From an uncultured Myxococcales bacterium (GTDB lineage: Bacteria; Myxococcota_A; UBA9042): a DNA stretch of 64,000 nt. The notes beneath the pieces were generated by a model. It was given only the letters and a program-made list of their open reading frames with translations. It had not been told where the DNA came from and did not search any database. The stretch is from contig CAIYWC010000095.1 in the NCBI GenBank assembly GCA_903929795.1, forward strand, positions 1 to 64,000. The letters run 5' to 3'. Below are positions 59,743-64,000 of the stretch, piece by piece (the first letter of the stretch is position 1; each line of letters opens with the position of its first letter). A program made the position numbers and the translations under genes.

Positions 59743-61740
59743 CCGCCGGGCCAGCCACACCGCCAGCGCCAGCCCCAGCACGAACGCGCCGGCCAGTGGG
59801 GACGCAACCCGCGAACTCGCGCACCCCTTCTGGGTCGCCGCCCTGGACGTGCTCGGCGGCTGGAATTGCGCGACGGGCACGACCTGGGGCAGCTGCACGG
59901 CGCGACCGTCGAGGTTGACCTTGGGGGCCGCGGGCAGCACCGCTGTCGCCAATGCGCCGCCGTCCATGCATGCGCCGCGCGCGCTGGTGCCCGCGAGCGG
60001 GATGCAGTTGAGTCCCGTTTGGCACACCGGCGCCGTGGGATCGCAGCTCAGGCTGCACACGCCGTTGCCGGTGGTCTGCGCGCAGACGAGGTCGCTGCGG
60101 CAGATGTTGAGGTCGTCGCAGCCGCCGCCCGCCTCTGCGCCACCGGCCGTGGCGCGGCAGACGCCGGCTGCGTTCGCCGCGTCGCCGGCCCAGGCGCACC
60201 GGCCGCCTGGGCATTCCGCGCTCGTGCCAAATGGGTCGCACGCGGGGGCGCAGGTCCCAAAGCCGGCGTAAGCCACGCCGAAATCGCAACCCAGGCCCTT
60301 GCCGCAGCTGGCCGAACTGGTGCAGGGACTGCCGATCGCCAGCGTCGCGCCCGGGATGCAGAGCTTGCCTTTGCTCGTGCTGGCGCAGCCGCTGCCGGCG
60401 GGACAGTCGCTGGGGCTTTGGCAGGATCGCGTGCAGATGGAGTCGAAGCGGAGGCCGGCGAGCGTGACGCAGGAGCCGACCGCGCAGTCGTAGCCGCTGC
60501 TGCAGGGCCAGCCGATGCCCAGCGGGCCGCGGCAGACGCCGTCGCTGCCGCACTGCAGGCCGTCCGCGCAGGTCTGGCCGCTGCAGTTGGGGCGGCACAA
60601 GCCGTCGTCGCCGCAGGTCTCGCCGTCGCCGCACACGCCGTTGCAGCCCGTGCCGCAGCTGCCCGTGCGCAAGGTGGAGGCCATGCACGCCGCGGATGCG
60701 CAGTCGCCGGGGACGCGGCAGACCGAGCCGTCCGCGCCCGCGCCAAAGGCGGCGCAGTAGCCGCCCGCCACGCAAACGGCGCTGTCCCCGCAGTCGGTCG
60801 CGCTGTAGCAGGCGGAGGTGCAAAAGCCTTGACCGGACGCGATCGGCATGCACAGGTCCGAGTGGATGCAGGCAAAGTCCGACGCGCATGGCTCGCCGGG
60901 GTTGTCGACCGCGCGATCGGCGTTGCAGTGCCCGTCATTGGGCAAGCAGGCCGTGCCGCTGGAGTAGGTGCCGCAGCCGGTGCCGATCGGGCAGTCGTCC
61001 GCGGTGGCGCAGGGCGAAGCGCAGTAGGCGAAGCCGTCCGGCCACGCGAGGCAGCGGCCGGTGCCCGCGCAATCCGCGTCGCTGCGGCACGGGTCGCACG
61101 TCGCGGATTCGGTGACTTCCCGGGCGGGGTAGACAAAGCGCAGGCTGCGGGCGTCGTCGGGCGTCAGCGTGCGTCCAGCGCGGCTCGTGCCCCAAAAGTA
61201 CATCGTGGCCGTCGGATCGTGGCTGTGCGTCAAACCAAGCGCGTGGCCGAGTTGATGCGTGAGCACGGACTGCAGATCGGCGCCGGGCCGGCTGTCCGCC
61301 GTCGACGTGCTGGTTCCCGTCAGCCACTGGAAGCCGTCCGTCGCGCCGTTCAGCGCGATCTCGACCTCTTGAAGCTCGCCGTCCGCGTTCCACGTCATGT
61401 CCGCTCGCGACGTGATGTCCGTGTTCGGCCACTGGAACGTCGGGTCCAGCGCGATGTACACGCCGAGATGCGGCGGCTGGCGCACGAGCCCGCCATAGCT
61501 CAGCTGCACCTTCGTGTCGCTGACGGCGTTCCAGGCCGCGATGGCCCCCAGCGTCGCGTTCTGCACTTTCGTGACGGAGAGCTTGTCGATCGGATCGGCC
61601 TGCAAGAACACCGGCCATGGCGATCGCGGGGCATGGACGACGCGACCGCCGGTCGTGCGCAGGGCATCAAAAGCCCGCGCTGAAGTCGCCACCAGCGTGA
61701 CGAGCCCGAGCAGCAGCAGCAATGGCGTGCGCGTGTTCAC
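59728..61740 (-). CDS. Matrixin-like protein with altered zinc motif, Cys-rich region and MYXO-CTERM-like tail
   Basis: The product is 670 residues, with a GTG start at 61740 chosen for its signal peptide (TRTPLLLLLGLVTLVATSAR). A matrixin-like domain spans about 45-205: WNAVSDTKVQLSYGG, then the zinc site THQLGHALGLTHSHD, with the usual catalytic Glu replaced by Gln (codon CAA), and the Met-turn region PTATMYFW. A long Cys-rich region (about 210-600) has paired CxxDxDC and CGxDGxC units, unlike the CDDGNPCT repeats of the giant genes. The C-terminus is a MYXO-CTERM-like signal: GCASSR, a hydrophobic helix and LARRLLRR. The protein is probably displayed on the outer surface. Catalysis is doubtful without the Glu. 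Confidence 0.8.
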   Translation of the reverse strand: MNTRTPLLLLLGLVTLVATSARAFDALRTTGGRVVHAPRSPWPVFLQADPIDKLSVTKVQNATLGAIAAWNAVSDTKVQLSYGGLVRQPPHLGVYIALDPTFQWPNTDITSRADMTWNADGELQEVEIALNGATDGFQWLTGTSTSTADSRPGADLQSVLTHQLGHALGLTHSHDPTATMYFWGTSRAGRTLTPDDARSLRFVYPAREVTESATCDPCRSDADCAGTGRCLAWPDGFAYCASPCATADDCPIGTGCGTYSSGTACLPNDGHCNADRAVDNPGEPCASDFACIHSDLCMPIASGQGFCTSACYSATDCGDSAVCVAGGYCAAFGAGADGSVCRVPGDCASAACMASTLRTGSCGTGCNGVCGDGETCGDDGLCRPNCSGQTCADGLQCGSDGVCRGPLGIGWPCSSGYDCAVGSCVTLAGLRFDSICTRSCQSPSDCPAGSGCASTSKGKLCIPGATLAIGSPCTSSASCGKGLGCDFGVAYAGFGTCAPACDPFGTSAECPGGRCAWAGDAANAAGVCRATAGGAEAGGGCDDLNICRSDLVCAQTTGNGVCSLSCDPTAPVCQTGLNCIPLAGTSARGACMDGGALATAVLPAAPKVNLDGRAVQLPQVVPVAQFQPPSTSRAATQKGCASSRVASPLAGAFVLGLALAVWLARRLLRR

Positions 61741-61845
61741 CGGAACAAGCCTAGGGCTTGCGGCGCCGCCCGTCCATGCATCGACGTGCACATGCGCTGC
61801 AACTGGATTCAGCACGTTGACATCATGGGTAAAATCATTCTTCTC

Positions 61846-61873
61846 TTGACCGGTCGTCCTCGCCGACTATGCT
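61846..61873 (+). promoter_or_regulatory. Promoter for the small CxxC protein gene
   Basis: TTGACC (61846-61851), a 16-base spacer and TATGCT (61868-61873) lie 129 bases before the ATG at 62002. The same -10 word TATGCT is used before 44576 and before lysC. An inverted repeat caagcc-tag-ggcttg at 61746-61760 lies further back, next to the GTG of the opposite gene. Confidence 0.5.
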
Positions 61874-62001
61874 CCGCCGCCGACTGTCGCCCCTGCCGCG
61901 CCCACCTCTTTCCAGGTGCCCACGCCCAGGGCGAGCCCAACCTGACGATCTGCAACCACCCCCGGCTGCAGCTTGCCAGCCTAACCTGACGAGGATCCCG
62001 C

Positions 62002-62283
62002 ATGAGCAACGCTCTCCCGGTCGTAGCCCTGGACGACAACAGCCGCCCGCGTCGCCTGAACGACGTCTTCCGCTGCGGCCAGCGGTCCCGCAACCTGCTT
62101 CTCGCGACCTGCCTGGACGACTACATGAACGCCAACGCCTTGCGCGTGCGGTCCATGGTCTGCTTTGAGTGCACCCAGGGCGTGACCAACCGCGAGGCGT
62201 TCGCCGCGGACGCGGACACGGAAGGCTTGCTGGATTCCGAGATCTGGGCGCGCCTGATGCAGGACATCAAGGACGAGAATTAG
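62002..62283 (+). CDS. Small CxxC-containing protein of unknown function
   Basis: The product is 93 residues with a good ribosome binding site (GAGGAT, seven bases before the ATG). It has four cysteines: Cys25, Cys37 and a CFEC pair at 54-57 inside RSMVCFECTQGVTNREAF. These could bind zinc or form an iron-sulfur or regulatory site. The N-terminus is basic and the C-terminus acidic. No family was recognised. It lies 180 bases upstream of the Ser/Thr kinase on the same strand. Confidence 0.7.
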   Translation: MSNALPVVALDDNSRPRRLNDVFRCGQRSRNLLLATCLDDYMNANALRVRSMVCFECTQGVTNREAFAADADTEGLLDSEIWARLMQDIKDEN

Positions 62284-62464
62284 CTGACGCCGCAGCGCCC
62301 GGTCCCGCGCGGTCGGGCAGCGACAGCGTTTCGCCTTTCGCCTTTGCGGGTCGGCACTTTCGACCCGATGCGTCAGTTTGCCTCTGCGTAGATCGCGTGT
62401 TAGCCTCCGCCGGGGCGGCGCGCGAAGCGGTTTTTGCGCGATGCGGGCTCGTCAAGGACCTGAT

Positions 62465-64000
62465 ATGGCCTCGCCAAACGCGAATCTTTTCCCGCAGGCC
62501 TTTGGCCGCTACGTCCTGACCCAGAAGATCGCCATGGGCGGCATGGCGGAGATCTTTCGCGCCAAGAGCCTGGGCGCGGAAGGCTTTGAGAAAGTTGTCG
62601 TTATCAAGCGCATCCTCCCGCACTTCAGCGAGGACGAAGGCTTCGTGACGATGTTCAAGGACGAGGCGCGCGTCGCGGCGCACCTGTCCCACGCCAACGT
62701 CGTGCAAATCTTCGATTTCGATGAAGCCGAAGGGCTGTTTTACATCGCGATGGAGTACGTCGAAGGCCAGGACCTGAAGCGCGTGCTGGACCAGGGCGCC
62801 AAAAAGGGTCAGCCGCTGTCGATCGCCCAGGCGGTGCACATCATCATCGAGGCGGCGCTGGGCCTGCACTACGCGCACACGCGGTTGGTCGACGGCGAGC
62901 CGCTGAACATCGTGCACCGGGACGTAAGCCCGCACAACATCATGGTTTCCTTCAGCGGCGAAGTGAAGATCATGGATTTTGGCATCGCCAAGGCCGCCAG
63001 CCGATCGACCAAGACGCGCGTGGGCACGGTCAAGGGCAAGTGCGCGTACATGAGCCCGGAACAGGCGCGCGGCAAGCCGCTGGACGCCCGGAGCGACCTG
63101 TTCGCGCTGGGCGTGTGCCTGTGGGAAATGCTGACGGGGAAACGGCTTTTTGTTGGCGAGTCCGATTTTGAGACCCTGAACAATGTGCTCAAGGCGGAAG
63201 TGCCGGCGCCCAGCGAGCTAAACCCGGAAGTGCCCAAGGAATTGGACGCGATCGTGCTGAAGGCTCTGGCCCGTGAGCGCGATGACCGTCAAGCGGACTG
63301 TGGCGCTTTTGCTGGGGAACTGCGGCGCTGGTACTACTCGACGGTGGCGGATCCCGACGCGGCGAGCTTGAAAGGCTACATGCACGAGCTGTTCGCGGAG
63401 GACATCGCGCGGATTCGCTCGGACGTCGCGGCGGAAGTCGCGATGATGGAGCAGCTGCGGCGCAACGGTCTGGCGGCGCCTGGCTCCAACTCCCAGCAGC
63501 GCCGGGTGGTGACGGGATCGCAGCCGGCGGCACGCGGCGTGCAGGAAGAGCGCACGATGGCGCTCGACGCGGGACCAAACGAGCACACGCTGGCGCTTCC
63601 CGATGGGCTGGCGTCCGCCGGAGTGGCTCCGCGCAGCCAGAACCCTGCTGTGCCGAAGCCGAAATCGCGGACCGGGTGGTACGTCGGCGTCGGCGTGGGC
63701 GCAGCGGTCCTGGCGGCAATCGCCGTGATTGCCTCGGGCGGTGGCTCCAAGCCGGCAAAAACGGACGCGGCGGGGGCGACAGCGCCCGGGACCGGGCAGA
63801 CCGCGGAGAGCCCGCCCGCGAAAGCGCGGCGGATCGGTATTCGCATCCACGCGCCCGGCGCGCAGCAAATCCTGGTCGACGACAACCCGATTTGCACCGA
63901 GCCCGACTGCGATTTTGGCGGCGACGAGGGCAAAACGGTCAAGATCCTCGCGCGCTCCGGCGAGCGCATGAAAATCATCTACCACAAGCTGGACCAGGAC
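62465..64000 (+). CDS. Ser/Thr protein kinase with transmembrane helix (3' end outside window)
   Basis: The first 512 residues are present and the frame is open to the window edge. AAGGA lies about nine bases before the ATG. The Hanks-type kinase (about 15-280) has IAMGGMAEIFRAK, VVVIKRIL lysine, IVHRDVSPHNIMV catalytic loop, KIMDFGIAKA and KCAYMSPEQARGK. A Gln/Arg-rich linker follows, then a transmembrane helix (about 405-425, WYVGVGVGAAVLAAIAVIAS) and the beginning of an extracytoplasmic segment with a CTEPDC pair. It is one of several kinases in the region that may feed the FHA-GGDEF regulator. Confidence 0.92.
   Translation, partial: MASPNANLFPQAFGRYVLTQKIAMGGMAEIFRAKSLGAEGFEKVVVIKRILPHFSEDEGFVTMFKDEARVAAHLSHANVVQIFDFDEAEGLFYIAMEYVEGQDLKRVLDQGAKKGQPLSIAQAVHIIIEAALGLHYAHTRLVDGEPLNIVHRDVSPHNIMVSFSGEVKIMDFGIAKAASRSTKTRVGTVKGKCAYMSPEQARGKPLDARSDLFALGVCLWEMLTGKRLFVGESDFETLNNVLKAEVPAPSELNPEVPKELDAIVLKALARERDDRQADCGAFAGELRRWYYSTVADPDAASLKGYMHELFAEDIARIRSDVAAEVAMMEQLRRNGLAAPGSNSQQRRVVTGSQPAARGVQEERTMALDAGPNEHTLALPDGLASAGVAPRSQNPAVPKPKSRTGWYVGVGVGAAVLAAIAVIASGGGSKPAKTDAAGATAPGTGQTAESPPAKARRIGIRIHAPGAQQILVDDNPICTEPDCDFGGDEGKTVKILARSGERMKIIYHKLDQD

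Overview
The window is high-GC DNA whose gene content points to an uncultured or poorly described member of the Myxococcota (former Deltaproteobacteria). The signs are very long secreted proteins built from repeats of the type CxDGNxCTxDxC, many short lipoproteins, a protein with a MYXO-CTERM-like tail, two PEGA/transmembrane Ser/Thr kinases, an FHA-GGDEF regulator and two AgmX/PglI-like proteins. No tRNA, rRNA, CRISPR array, insertion sequence or prophage gene was seen. The assignment rests on gene families only.

Layout. 1-5281: 3' part of a giant Cys-rich repeat protein ending in a fibrinogen-like domain, with one apparent frameshift. 5613-6442: a ribbon-helix-helix/zinc-ribbon regulator and a small helical partner, preceded by a near-perfect palindromic operator. 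6873-13711: a TPR membrane protein translationally coupled to a 1961-residue lipoprotein that alternates Cys-rich blocks and beta-propeller-like blocks. 13834-14769: a LysR regulator. 15346-23324: a three-gene operon of radical SAM and carbamoyltransferase fusions. 23536-25302: a membrane SGNH-like protein on the same strand. 26134-30408: a third Cys-rich repeat lipoprotein. 30542-36504: a DUF1801 protein, a B12-binding radical SAM enzyme, an Mg2+ P-type ATPase and an M20 amidohydrolase. 36618-44020: a tight minus-strand run of glutaredoxin, lipoprotein, aspartokinase, lipoprotein, thymidylate kinase, Ser/Thr kinase, nucleotide-sugar epimerase and TPR protein. 44087-46319: ruvX, a peptidoglycan-binding protein and two lipoproteins. 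46358-48251: two lipoproteins transcribed divergently. 48248-56038: a minus-strand run of two AgmX/PglI-like paralogues, coaE, a thioester-reductase-like SDR, FHA-GGDEF and a GrpE-like protein. 56355-59742: a lipoprotein, ribH, nusB and a lone M17 N-terminal domain. 59728-61740: a matrixin-like protein with an altered zinc motif. 62002-64000: a small CxxC protein and the first 512 residues of a Ser/Thr kinase.

The best candidate for an undescribed system is the operon at 15346-23324. It encodes a twitch-type radical SAM protein, a carbamoyltransferase fused to a degenerate middle region and a DUF483-like C-terminus, and a protein with two radical SAM modules followed by a Gfo/Idh/MocA oxidoreductase. 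The genes are spaced by 6 bases and overlap by 4, so they are very probably co-translated. They would suit the assembly and carbamoylation of an unknown small molecule or surface sugar. No precursor-peptide gene was seen beside them.

Second in interest are three independent giant disulfide-rich stalk proteins, the RHH operator, a matrixin whose catalytic Glu is Gln, and a thymidylate kinase lacking the Walker A lysine. Functions are inferred from remembered family motifs; no database search was run.
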